From: Candidatus Nomurabacteria bacterium
GTDB taxonomy: Bacteria > Patescibacteriota > Minisyncoccia > Phycocordibacterales > UBA9973
Direction of reading: 5' to 3'
DNA: 48,506 nucleotides
NCBI GenBank assembly: GCA_943348755.1
Contig: CALQYS010000006.1
Location: 1 to 48,506 of the forward strand
Shown: one piece after another, positions 1 through 9,211 of the stretch
How the letters are laid out: each line of letters opens with the position of its first letter
How positions within the stretch are numbered: the first letter of the stretch is position 1
Made by a program: the position numbers and the translations under genes
The notes under the pieces: generated by a model
Seen by the model: only the letters and a program-made list of their open reading frames with translations
The model's database searches: none
Told to the model about the DNA's origin: nothing

Positions 1-1470
1 AAGAATAAGAGCGGCTGAAGAACTATTGGGGATGGTCAACGTTCCAGTAGTTGAAGTCACCGTCAATCCGTTGATGGAAGTAGCAGTGGCAGCCCCAATG
101 TTGGGGGTCGTTAAAGTCGGAGTATCTTGCATTACGAAAGTAGTTCCACTTCCTGTTTGCGCAACTGAAGTTACGTTACCGACAGAAGTAACTGGTCCGG
201 TTAAATTTGCGTTAGTAGTAACATTTCCAGCAGTTAACCCAGCAGCTGTACCGGTAATATATGTACCAATAAGTAAAGAAGGAGTGCCAAGATTAGGATT
301 GATTAATGTTGGAGAAGTCGCAAGTGCTAAAACGGTTCCACTTCCGGTAGTGGTCATTTCTCCAATTGTCCCGACGTTATCGTATAACACACGTCCAGAT
401 GTCCCACCTGTTACTGTGGTACTTCCTAATGTAATGTCACTTGGTGTCGTAATTCCCCAAGATGTTCCATTAAATATGTTTAGGAGATTGCTGGTAGTGT
501 TATAAATTATAAGACCAGTTGCGGGTGATGTTATGGCATCCCTCTGTGCCGTGGTCATGCGTGGTCCCAAAAAACCTTTAGAAGTAGAAGTAAGATCTAA
601 AATGGATGACGCAGCTGGAGTTGCCGTGCCGAGCCCGAGAATATGGTTAGTGGCATCATAAAAGAAATTCGAATTATCTTGTGTGATACCGCTGGCACCC
701 TGAAAATAAACTGAACCGAGAGTCAGAGCTGGATTAAAAGCTCCTGTAGAACTAATACTCGTCCCCCCCACCGTCAGTCCTCCACTGATCGTCGTGGCAC
801 CTGCTACATTCAAGGTAGTAACATTGGTGGTAGTAGCGTTAATAATATTGGAGTTTAGACTTGCAATGTTGGCATAAGCACCACCCGGGAAATTATTAGC
901 TGAAGAGTCTGGGTTAGCTAGACGAACTGGTAGATAAGCTACAGAGTTAGGAGTGGAAGGTTGACTTAAACCTTGAGGTCCCGCTGGACCTTGGGGTCCA
1001 GTGGGACCGCGTAGTTGATCAGCGATTTCTTTTTTGGAAAGTAGATTTTTTAAAGCAGGAATAAGGACGCTATCACTGACATTGGCTGTAGGTGAAGAAT
1101 TATTTGGCTGAGTAGTAATTTTTGAAAAAGTTTTAACTACACCCAATTGACTGGTATTAGATTCTGCAGAACTTGGATTAATACTTGGTTGAGGTTCAGG
1201 TAAGATATAAGCCTTGAAAGTTTTTAATAAGGAACTACTACCTATAACGTTAGCTGAAAATGGATTTGACGGAGGAAGAAAAGAAAATATGTAATCTTTA
1301 AAAGATTTAGTTAAAGAAGCGCTTGTAACAGATCCATTAGAAGATACCGGATTTATTGAATCAGCTGCAAAAACATCTTTTGATGTAGATAGAAAAACAA
1401 AAAAAGCAAAGACAAAAAGTCCAAGAGAGAATCTTTTTACAAAAATTCTAAAAGTTCTATTTTTTGACAT
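1..1470 (-). CDS. Large repetitive surface/adhesin-like protein, N-terminal part (runs off the left edge)
   Basis: Hand translation of the minus strand from ATG at 1470 gives an open frame to position 1: hydrophobic N-terminus (MSKNRTFRIFVKRFSLGLFVFAFFVFL), collagen-like GPTGPQGPAGPQG, then Ser/Thr/Gly-rich repeats. Not in the ORF track because no stop falls inside the window. Confidence 0.85.
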   Translation of the reverse strand, partial: MSKNRTFRIFVKRFSLGLFVFAFFVFLSTSKDVFAADSINPVSSNGSVTSASLTKSFKDYIFSFLPPSNPFSANVIGSSSLLKTFKAYILPEPQPSINPSSAESNTSQLGVVKTFSKITTQPNNSSPTANVSDSVLIPALKNLLSKKEIADQLRGPTGPQGPAGPQGLSQPSTPNSVAYLPVRLANPDSSANNFPGGAYANIASLNSNIINATTTNVTTLNVAGATTISGGLTVGGTSISSTGAFNPALTLGSVYFQGASGITQDNSNFFYDATNHILGLGTATPAASSILDLTSTSKGFLGPRMTTAQRDAITSPATGLIIYNTTSNLLNIFNGTSWGITTPSDITLGSTTVTGGTSGRVLYDNVGTIGEMTTTGSGTVLALATSPTLINPNLGTPSLLIGTYITGTAAGLTAGNVTTNANLTGPVTSVGNVTSVAQTGSGTTFVMQDTPTLTTPNIGAATATSINGLTVTSTTGTLTIPNSSSAALIL

Positions 1471-1539
1471 TTTTTTCTTTTAGAATACGCATATATTATA
1501 CTAATAATGTGTATGTTCTAAAAGGAAAAATGGGGATAA

Positions 1540-2850
1540 CTACGGCATAGATTTATCGTCTCTTTTTAACCATTCATCGTCCTGACGCACTAATAATTTA
1601 TCTTTATTTTCTTTATCTAAAATTACCCCCTCAACCACTCTTTCCATGCGCATACCCTGGGAACCCTTTATTAAAAAAAGATCATTTTTTTGGACAAAAG
1701 TTTCTAAAAATTTGGCTGTCTGATAAGAGTCCAAAAACTCAAAAATAGCCTCGCTATTCATACCGGCCTCAATAGCACCAGATTTAATGGCTTGCGCTCT
1801 TGGGCCCACTACCATCAGAATATTACAATTTTCTTTTGCAATTTTACCTACACTCTTGTGTGCTTCTACCGTATGACGTCCTAATTGCAACATATCTCCT
1901 AATATTGCGATTTTTCTACCAGTACATTTAACTTGTCCCAATGTTTCAAGAGCTGACTTACAAGCAAAAGGAGAAGAATTATAAGTATCATCAATGATCA
2001 AACAATCTTTTATACCCCTTAATAATCTGACACGTCCGGGTGGAACATCATAATTCTTTAGTGAATTAATAGCATTTAATATGTTAAATTTTAAACCTGA
2101 AGAGAGTGCAAGAGTCGCAAGAGCTGCGTAAACATGGTTTCTGCCAAATACTCCTTCTATGATCACCGGCAAACTTTTCCCCTGTTCGTCTACCCTAAAA
2201 ATGACACCCTCGGGTTCGCAGTTATTATTATAAGAAATAGTTTCACTCGAACCAACGATGTCTGCGTCTTCTTTGAAACCGTAAGTGATGACTATATTTT
2301 TTGTTTTTGCTTTCATTTCTAAAACATCAGGATCGTCGGCATTCAATATCAAGAGACCGTCTTTCTTTAAAGTTTTTACTAAACTGTTTTTTTCTTCTAT
2401 CAGATGTTTGCGCGAATTAAAGAATTCAATGTGTGCTGGGGTTTCCCCTATCGCCGTTATGATGACTACATCGGTTTTAAGCCATAGGGCGGTACGACGC
2501 ATGTCACCAGGCTTACCCACACCCACTTCTAAGACAAGCCACTTTGGGTATTCATGCGGTCCGATAAAAAGCCATAAACCTTTGAAAATATTACACAACC
2601 ACACCAGAGGATTATTCCACCCATTTGAGATACCTAAAATAGTAAGAGGTAAACCTATTTCACTATTATAACTTTTCTCACTTTTACGAACATGGGCAAT
2701 TTTAGAAATGACCGCATAAACCGCATCTTTAGTAGAAGTCTTACCGACACTTCCAGTAATGGTAATAATTTTTGGTTTGTATTTAAAAAGCACTAGTTGG
2801 GATTCGACTCGTAGTATGTAAGCTATTATTTTTTTAAAAATGTTTTTCAT
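1540..2850 (-). CDS. murF: UDP-N-acetylmuramoyl-tripeptide--D-alanyl-D-alanine ligase (MurF-like Mur ligase)
   Basis: ITGSVGKTSTKD P-loop, DDTYNSSPFACKSAL, GDMLQLG motifs; follows ftsI with a 4-nt overlap. Confidence 0.88.
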   Translation of the reverse strand: MKNIFKKIIAYILRVESQLVLFKYKPKIITITGSVGKTSTKDAVYAVISKIAHVRKSEKSYNSEIGLPLTILGISNGWNNPLVWLCNIFKGLWLFIGPHEYPKWLVLEVGVGKPGDMRRTALWLKTDVVIITAIGETPAHIEFFNSRKHLIEEKNSLVKTLKKDGLLILNADDPDVLEMKAKTKNIVITYGFKEDADIVGSSETISYNNNCEPEGVIFRVDEQGKSLPVIIEGVFGRNHVYAALATLALSSGLKFNILNAINSLKNYDVPPGRVRLLRGIKDCLIIDDTYNSSPFACKSALETLGQVKCTGRKIAILGDMLQLGRHTVEAHKSVGKIAKENCNILMVVGPRAQAIKSGAIEAGMNSEAIFEFLDSYQTAKFLETFVQKNDLFLIKGSQGMRMERVVEGVILDKENKDKLLVRQDDEWLKRDDKSMP

Positions 2851-4553
2851 CGATCTGGGGCAACTTCGTAATAATTTAATAAAAATTTAGTGATATCTAA
2901 AAATGGATTGGTCCAAGTAGTCGCCGAATAAAGCACGTCCTTTGGATTGACCGCATAAAGGAAGATTATAAACTTTGGATTATAAGCTGGAAAATAACCG
3001 ACAAAAGAATGAGTGTGCCTGTCCGTATAGTATCCCCCGGAGGTACTATCTGCAACTTGAGCTGTACCTGTCTTAACGGCTACACTGAAATGATCGAGTC
3101 CTGATTTAAGCCCCTTATCCATGACAGTCACAAGCATTTGGGTGATTTCATCACTAGTCTCTTTTGTAATTTTAGTAGCTAAAGTTGGATATTTTATAAT
3201 TTTAGAAATACCACTGTTATATCTTACTTCTTTAACAACATGCGGTACAACCAATTTCCCCCCATTACCGAGTGAGGCTAAAGCACGGGTAAGCTCGACT
3301 GGAGTAAGGGCGATTCCTTGTCCAAAAGCCGCGTTTGCATACTCGATCTCACGAGGACTATTTATGATGTTAGATACAAGTCCCGAAGTTTCATTCGGTA
3401 GATCGATGCCAGTTTTTTCTTTTATTCCATAAGAGAGCAGATAATCACGCAGCTGAACTTTGCCCAACTTTTGCTCCACGAAAACCATTCCAGTGTTTAA
3501 AGATTGATTCAAAACATCCTGCATCGTTGTATTCGGACCTCTTCCCTTTTTATCAAAATTAAATATTTGATGTTTTTCGATTGTAACTTCACCCTTATCA
3601 TCATAGGTTGCTTCTGGCGTTAAAACTTTCGTATCTAGAGCAGCAGCCATCACTAAAGGCTTGACCACTGACCCAAATTCTAAAACGTTTTCAACTAGTG
3701 GATTAGAAAAAATAGAGACATTCTTGACTTGGGAAAAATTATTTGGATCAAAATCCGGTTTAACACCCATAGCATAAATAGAACCGTCTTGCGGATTCAT
3801 AATTATTCCGCCAATAGAATCTATCTGATATTTCTCCCTTACATCTTTTAGTGTTTTTTCCAAAAAAACTTGCACTTGTGGTTCAATAGTTGTCACTACG
3901 TCGCCTGATTCAACTTCACCTTTAAATAAAGTTTTATTTAAATTAGAAAAAACTTCAGCGAAAAAATTAACATAGGGACTGTCATTATTTATTGTGAGCT
4001 CTTTGTTATATTGCCTCTCGAGACCATAGCGTCCACCCAGCTCGGCATCTTTATATCCGACAAGACCAAGTGCGTGAGATGCAAGCGTTGCCCCTGGGTA
4101 AAATCGCCATTTTTCTTTAAAGATACTTACACCCGGAATTTTAAGTGCAGATACCGCATCGGCTTCTTTTTTGGCAAGATGATGAGCAACTTCTTCATAG
4201 GGGTCATTTAATTTAGATGCCCTCATAATAAAATCATTATGATCAAGAGGAACTATCTTGGATATCCTTTCATAGACACTTTCCTTATCTAAAATTTTAC
4301 TGGGATCAATGGCTACTTTGAACCCTGTCGCCTGTGTAGCCGCTGAAATAAGTTCGCCATTTTTTGCTTGAAAGAAAATAGTTCCCCGTTCATAAATGTC
4401 ACCAGCGGAAGTGGCATATTGACGATCTGCAGACTCTCTATAGACGTTGCGATGTACAACTTGCACCAAGAAAAGTTTAGAAATTAAAATAAAAGAGAAA
4501 ACGATAATACAAAAAAGAGTAATTCTGGATCTGGAAATAAAACTATAAGTCAT
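2847..4553 (-). CDS. ftsI: Penicillin-binding protein / FtsI-like transpeptidase
   Basis: N-terminal TM, PBP dimerisation region, SVVKP (SxxK), SLN, KTGTAQVAD motifs. Confidence 0.9.
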   Translation of the reverse strand: MTYSFISRSRITLFCIIVFSFILISKLFLVQVVHRNVYRESADRQYATSAGDIYERGTIFFQAKNGELISAATQATGFKVAIDPSKILDKESVYERISKIVPLDHNDFIMRASKLNDPYEEVAHHLAKKEADAVSALKIPGVSIFKEKWRFYPGATLASHALGLVGYKDAELGGRYGLERQYNKELTINNDSPYVNFFAEVFSNLNKTLFKGEVESGDVVTTIEPQVQVFLEKTLKDVREKYQIDSIGGIIMNPQDGSIYAMGVKPDFDPNNFSQVKNVSIFSNPLVENVLEFGSVVKPLVMAAALDTKVLTPEATYDDKGEVTIEKHQIFNFDKKGRGPNTTMQDVLNQSLNTGMVFVEQKLGKVQLRDYLLSYGIKEKTGIDLPNETSGLVSNIINSPREIEYANAAFGQGIALTPVELTRALASLGNGGKLVVPHVVKEVRYNSGISKIIKYPTLATKITKETSDEITQMLVTVMDKGLKSGLDHFSVAVKTGTAQVADSTSGGYYTDRHTHSFVGYFPAYNPKFIIFLYAVNPKDVLYSATTWTNPFLDITKFLLNYYEVAPDR

Positions 4554-4911
4554 TGTGGACTATTCCTGTGTTATTAGGTAGAGATCTGAAACCGAGTGCT
4601 TTGCGAGTCGCAAATGTCGCTTTTGTGTCTTTAAATCCCATTTTGTATGAAAATGCAAGATTGACATCACTAGACATAGATAGATAAGTAAGTTCTAAAT
4701 CCCTAACTTCACTAGAAAGCGAACGTGCTTGCGCTTCAAAGCTTCGACGCTCTATGATATTTTTCACCATGTTTCCTAAAAATAAAATATACAAAAGTGC
4801 AAGCGCCCCAAAAGACCAGAGAATAAAATGCAACGCAAACTTCTCGATATTGTTGTTTATCAAACTTACGCTTCTTACATATGTATTTAATTTTGAACTT
4901 ATTGCTCTCAT
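4543..4911 (-). CDS. FtsL-like small single-TM division protein
   Basis: 122 aa with one TM segment and coiled-coil-like region, located between rsmH and ftsI as ftsL usually is. Confidence 0.6.
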   Translation of the reverse strand: MRAISSKLNTYVRSVSLINNNIEKFALHFILWSFGALALLYILFLGNMVKNIIERRSFEAQARSLSSEVRDLELTYLSMSSDVNLAFSYKMGFKDTKATFATRKALGFRSLPNNTGIVHNDL

Positions 4912-4913
4912 GG

Positions 4914-5783
4914 TTATATTTTTTCTAAAATTCTTAATTTGGCACTTCTAGACCTGGGATTATTCTTTAACTCTTCACTACTCGCTAAAATTACTTTTTT
5001 ATTTACCAACCTTGCCGAACCTTCACTTACTTTTGTTTTGAAAAATCTCTTGACTACCCTATCTTCCAAACTATGAAAAGAAATCACTGACATCCTTCCT
5101 TCGGCTTTTAAAGATTTAAAACCTTTATCTAAACCTTCCGATAGAGCTCCTAATTCATCATTGACTGCTATACGGATGGCCTGAAAAGTCTTGGTGGCAA
5201 AATGTATCCTTCCCTTACGAAACTTTGCTGGAATAGCTTGCTCGACAATCTTTACTAAATCAAAAGTCGTTTTTATCTCCTGCTTTTTTCGAAATTCAAC
5301 TATTTCCTTTGCAATCCTCCGGGCCTGCTTTTCCTCACCATAACCGTAAATGATATCTGCCAAACTTTCTTCTCCCCAGGTATTTACGACATCTTTGGCT
5401 GTAATATCTGAAGGGGTTGGGTTTGCTTTCATGGTCATTATGAGTGGCTCATCTTTCATGAAGGAAAATCCTCGTCCAGAACTTTCTAATTGGTCAGAAC
5501 TTAGACCGAGGTCGAAGATGATACCGTCTACGTTCTCTTGATTTATGTTTCGGAAGTTACTGTTTACGAAAGTGATGTCACACCCTTTAAATTTACCTTC
5601 CGCGTTATCAAAAACACTTTTATCTTGATCAAAGGCGATTATTTTAACTTTTGGAAATCTTTTGCATACTTCCAAACTATGCCCCCCTCCACCAAAAGTG
5701 CTGTCGATCACCGTCGCACCAGGCTTTAGATTTAGACCGTCTATTGTTTCTTGTAAAAGAACTGTCTTGTGTCTGGTATTCAT
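4914..5783 (-). CDS. rsmH: 16S rRNA (cytosine1402-N4)-methyltransferase RsmH
   Basis: HKTVLLQETIDGL, DSTFGGGGHS, ISFHSLEDRVVKRFF; start placed at MNTRHKTVLL inside the 4914..5822 ORF. Confidence 0.92.
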   Translation of the reverse strand: MNTRHKTVLLQETIDGLNLKPGATVIDSTFGGGGHSLEVCKRFPKVKIIAFDQDKSVFDNAEGKFKGCDITFVNSNFRNINQENVDGIIFDLGLSSDQLESSGRGFSFMKDEPLIMTMKANPTPSDITAKDVVNTWGEESLADIIYGYGEEKQARRIAKEIVEFRKKQEIKTTFDLVKIVEQAIPAKFRKGRIHFATKTFQAIRIAVNDELGALSEGLDKGFKSLKAEGRMSVISFHSLEDRVVKRFFKTKVSEGSARLVNKKVILASSEELKNNPRSRSAKLRILEKI

Positions 5784-5802
5784 TGCCTCTCGTTTTGTCA
5801 TC

Positions 5803-6246
5803 CTATTTCTCCTCACTTCCAAGGCTTTCTGCTAATTGTTCTGCCTGCCTTTCGACGACTGCCTTATTCTCCGACCATGCCTTTTCGTTCCATACTTCTA
5901 CTCTGTCTTTAACCCCCACAATTGCTGCTGTATCTTTCAAACCGATTCTCTCTGAAAGGAATTCTGGAATTAAAATTCTTCCGATCGAATCTATCTCCAC
6001 CTCTGCCGCACGTCCGAACATGTATCGATTAAAATTTCTCTGGTCAGCTTTTAAAAAAGATAGATCTGAATCTGAACTGGAAAGTTTGTTACTAACCTTC
6101 TCCCATTCTTTGTTTGTGAAAATGAACAAACAGTTTCCGAGTCCGGGAGTAATAATAATTTTCTTACCGAGCTCTTTACGAAACTTTGCCGGCATTGAAA
6201 CTCGATTCTTTTCGTCTATGGTGTGTATGTATTCGCCGATTAGCAT
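5803..6246 (-). CDS. mraZ: Transcriptional regulator MraZ
   Basis: MLIGEYIHTIDEKNRVSMPAKFR and duplicated AbrB-like half (DSIGRILIPEFL); ORF extends to 6327 but homology starts at MLIGEY. Confidence 0.9.
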   Translation of the reverse strand: MLIGEYIHTIDEKNRVSMPAKFRKELGKKIIITPGLGNCLFIFTNKEWEKVSNKLSSSDSDLSFLKADQRNFNRYMFGRAAEVEIDSIGRILIPEFLSERIGLKDTAAIVGVKDRVEVWNEKAWSENKAVVERQAEQLAESLGSEEK

Positions 6247-6254
6247 ATATTTCG

Positions 6255-6282
6255 TAAAATTATTATTTCCCACTTTTTCCCA
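6255..6282 (-). promoter_or_regulatory. Putative MraZ operator repeats upstream of mraZ
   Basis: Minus strand reads AAGTGGGAAAAAGTGGGAAATAAT: two TGGGA units with 5-nt spacing just upstream of the mraZ start; further GTGGGC and GTGGAA lie upstream. Confidence 0.5.
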
Positions 6283-6375
6283 CTTGATATACATTGTATT
6301 CCACTCGTGAAATGCCCACAAGCTCAAGCTGTGGATAACTTAAGGATGACTTTTGCTTATTTGACGACTATACTC

Positions 6376-6552
6376 TAAAGTGAGTTGATTGGTGTGACTG
6401 GTGTTAGTTCCGTGCGATGGTCGTCCCTGACTGTGTTAATGGCAAACTGTGGTTTGCCGACTCAGTTGGGGACGACCTAACAATGTTTGCGCAATCGCGC
6501 AAAAAGATGCCCCGAGGATCGGTCTACGATTCTTGGGGATATTTATTTATAG
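6376..6552 (+). ncRNA. Candidate structured RNA in the mraZ-lysS intergenic region
   Basis: Three consecutive hairpins; the last (CCCCGAGGATCG/CGATTCTTGGGG) pairs fully only as plus-strand RNA through G-U wobbles and precedes an AT-rich tract; ATGACT-17-TATACT promoter-like sequence at 6346-6374. Confidence 0.42.
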
Positions 6553-6559
6553 GAGGTTT

Positions 6560-8023
6560 TTACTCTAAATGCTTCGGCCTCATGAGTGGGAACATCTGGG
6601 TCTCGCGAATAGGCTTGTCGGCGAGAAAAGCGAAAAGCATTTCACCAAATCCAAATCCACAAGTCGGTGGCATACCGTACTCGAGCATCTCGACAAATTC
6701 TGTGTCTGGCATCATCGCCTCTTTATCACCTTTTTCTATCAACTTTTGCTGCGCTTCAAATCTTTCTGCCTGATTTATCGGATCATTTAATTCAGAGTAA
6801 CCATTCCCCACTTCAGAACCAGCGATTATAATCTGGAATCTTTCAGTCAGCTCATCATTGTCCCCCATTCCTTTAGATAAAGGAGAAACGAGCTTCGGAT
6901 GTCCAGTTAAAAACACAGGTCCGGAAATGGATTTTCGGCAATATTTCCAAAGAGTATCCACCAGACGCTCCATAGTATCACCATCATAAGTAACTTTTAA
7001 CTTATCCAATTTATTTTTTACTTCTTCGTAAGTAGTATTGAGGACATCTATGCCAGTTTCTTTTTTGACGGTATCACGATAACTTATCTGTTCCCACTTT
7101 TTACCTAAATCAAATTTATGCCCGCGGGTTTCGAATTTTAAAGTACCAAAAACATCTTCAGCAATTTTTCTATAAAGTTCCTCCACCAATTTCATCCCAT
7201 CTTTATAATTTGCATAAGCCCAATAAAATTCCATATTAGTAAATTCTTGTAGATGATTCGCATCCGAACCCTCATTCCTATATGCCCGCCCTATTTCGAA
7301 AGTTTTAGCAAAACCAGCAGCCATGAGACGTTTCTGCCAAAGCTCTCCGACAGAGATACGTAGGTAAAGTGGAAGTTTAAAATCCTCATTGTACGTTTTG
7401 AATGGAGTGGCTTCGGCTCCGCCAGTCGTCACCTCTAGAGTAGGAGTTTCCACTTCTAGAAATCCGCGGTCCTTCATAAAGTTACGAGTGGTATCCCAAA
7501 ATTTAGTTTTCTTTTGCAGAGTATCTTTGATCTCCGGATTCATTAAAATATCCAAATATCTTTTTCGGAATCTCTCCTCCACATCTACTAGTCCATGCCA
7601 TTTTTCTGGAAGTGGTCGTAGGCTTTTTGAGAGCATCCGCCAATCTTTTGCTTCGAGCGTTTTCTCCCCCCTTTTGGTTGTAAAAAAGCTTCCTTGAATT
7701 TCTACAAAATCTCCAATGTCAGAAACTGCGCTAAAAAAATCAAGTTTTTCATCGCCTAAAACATCTTTCTTTAGCAGTCCTTGGAAAGTTGCCGTACCGT
7801 CGTTTAAAGTTATAAAAACTATAGCCCCCTGGCCACGTATAGACATAATACGTCCAGAAATCCATTTTATTTCTTTACTTTTTTCTAGATTATCAAAATC
7901 TTCTACCGCCTCTTTTAAAGAAATTTCTCTTTTTGACTCTGCTGGATATGGATTAACACCCTTACTCCGGAGGAGCTCGAGCTTTTTGATTCTAGCGTCT
8001 CGAATTTCGTCGATTGAAGACAT
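6560..8023 (-). CDS. lysS: Lysine--tRNA ligase, class II
   Basis: FLEVETPTLEVTTGGAEATPF, FEIGRAYRNEG, GFGFGEMLFAFL motifs. Confidence 0.95.
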   Translation of the reverse strand: MSSIDEIRDARIKKLELLRSKGVNPYPAESKREISLKEAVEDFDNLEKSKEIKWISGRIMSIRGQGAIVFITLNDGTATFQGLLKKDVLGDEKLDFFSAVSDIGDFVEIQGSFFTTKRGEKTLEAKDWRMLSKSLRPLPEKWHGLVDVEERFRKRYLDILMNPEIKDTLQKKTKFWDTTRNFMKDRGFLEVETPTLEVTTGGAEATPFKTYNEDFKLPLYLRISVGELWQKRLMAAGFAKTFEIGRAYRNEGSDANHLQEFTNMEFYWAYANYKDGMKLVEELYRKIAEDVFGTLKFETRGHKFDLGKKWEQISYRDTVKKETGIDVLNTTYEEVKNKLDKLKVTYDGDTMERLVDTLWKYCRKSISGPVFLTGHPKLVSPLSKGMGDNDELTERFQIIIAGSEVGNGYSELNDPINQAERFEAQQKLIEKGDKEAMMPDTEFVEMLEYGMPPTCGFGFGEMLFAFLADKPIRETQMFPLMRPKHLE

Positions 8024-8490
8024 TAAGATACGTTAATTATTTTATAATTAACTGTCCCATTTGGAGTTTTGAAGGAAACACTACTACCCTTCTTCTTACC
8101 GAAGAGCGCCTCACCAAAAGGAGATTTATTTGAAATTTTACCGGCTATCATATCAGCTTCTTCAGACCCGACTATTGTGTATGTTTTTTCTTCTTTAGTG
8201 CCTTCCTTTTGCACCACCACCTTGGAACCGACTTCTACTATGTCTCCTCCGTGCCGAGAAAAAATCTGTGAAGATTGTAAAATAGTTTCTACATGCTTGA
8301 TGCGCTCTTCAAGCTTGCCCTGATCTTCCCTAGCTTGATGATATTCCGCATTTTCCCCCAAATCACCGAGGGATTTAGCGTACTCTAAAGTCGAGAGAAT
8401 TTCTTTTCTTTTTGGGCCTTTTAAATCTTTCAGCTCTGCTTCTAGGGCCTTCTTTTTTTCTTCAGTTATATAGTTAGCTCCTTGATCCAT
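8023..8490 (-). CDS. greA: Transcription elongation factor GreA
   Basis: YITEEKKKALEAELKDLK, GDLGENAEYHQAREDQ, SPFGEALFGKKKG. Confidence 0.92.
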   Translation of the reverse strand: MDQGANYITEEKKKALEAELKDLKGPKRKEILSTLEYAKSLGDLGENAEYHQAREDQGKLEERIKHVETILQSSQIFSRHGGDIVEVGSKVVVQKEGTKEEKTYTIVGSEEADMIAGKISNKSPFGEALFGKKKGSSVSFKTPNGTVNYKIINVS

Positions 8491-8548
8491 GCTATTAATA
8501 TTATCTTTTTTTGACAAAAGAGTCAATTATATGATAGCCTATACCGAT

Positions 8549-8782
8549 ATGGCTAAAACAGTAATTGAGGTGAAGAAAAATCCAAACGAAAACAATTCGA
8601 GCGTCTTACGTCGTTTTTCGCGCAGAATTCAAGAATCGGGAATAATCCGTAAGGTTAAGGGCGCTCGTTACAACGTTCGCAAAGAGTCTCGATTGAAAAT
8701 AAAGAAAAGTGCACTCAAAAGACTCGCTCGAAGAATCGAGATAGAACACTTGAAGAAACTCGGCAAGATGGTCACTAAATAG
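8549..8782 (+). CDS. rpsU: Small ribosomal subunit protein bS21
   Basis: MAKTVIEVKKNPNENNSSVLRRFSRRIQESG; start reassigned to 8549. Confidence 0.8.
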   Translation: MAKTVIEVKKNPNENNSSVLRRFSRRIQESGIIRKVKGARYNVRKESRLKIKKSALKRLARRIEIEHLKKLGKMVTK

Positions 8783-8785
8783 TCT

Positions 8786-9211
8786 ATGGAGGAAAATCTT
8801 TCCATAAGAAACAAAACAAAAATCAAGCTCCCCCGCTTACCCTTTTTAGAGATGAAAAACGACATACTGGGTAAAAATTATTCTCTCTCTATCGCTTTTG
8901 TAGAAGAAAAAGAATCTCGAAAAATAAATAAAAAATATAGAGGTAAAAATAAGTCGACAAATATACTCTCTTTTTCTTTACGTAAAAACGAAGGTGAACT
9001 GGTCCTATGCCCAGCGGTGATAAAGAGAGAAGCAAAAGATTTTTTTAGAAATTTCAACCAATTCTTGGGCTTTTTAGTTATCCACGGAATGCTTCATTTG
9101 AAAGGCCTCGAACATAGTAGTACAATGGAAAGAGCTGAGGCTAAATATGATAAGAAATATTTCAGTCGGAATAGACGTGGGATCCTCGACGACGAGGGTC
9201 GTGGTGGGTGA
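8786..9211 (+). CDS. ybeY: Endoribonuclease YbeY
   Basis: HGMLHLKGLEHS zinc motif and STNILSF segment. Confidence 0.85.
   Translation: MEENLSIRNKTKIKLPRLPFLEMKNDILGKNYSLSIAFVEEKESRKINKKYRGKNKSTNILSFSLRKNEGELVLCPAVIKREAKDFFRNFNQFLGFLVIHGMLHLKGLEHSSTMERAEAKYDKKYFSRNRRGILDDEGRGG

Noticed and set aside
26-505. Plus-strand ORFs antisense to surface genes (26..505, 39694..40191, 41218..41805, 47038..47295, 47989..48204 and similar)
   Set aside because: Mirror-image Val/Pro/Ala-rich translations of Ser/Thr/Gly repeats; the minus-strand frames have signal peptide and domains.
5651-6310. 219-aa plus-strand ORF antisense to rsmH/mraZ
   Set aside because: Overlaps two well-supported genes on the opposite strand; composition typical of antisense frames.
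6569-6790. Plus-strand ORF preceded by a good AGGAGG Shine-Dalgarno-like sequence
   Set aside because: Fully antisense to the conserved C-terminus of lysS and its product resembles no family; the purine run is likely coincidental.
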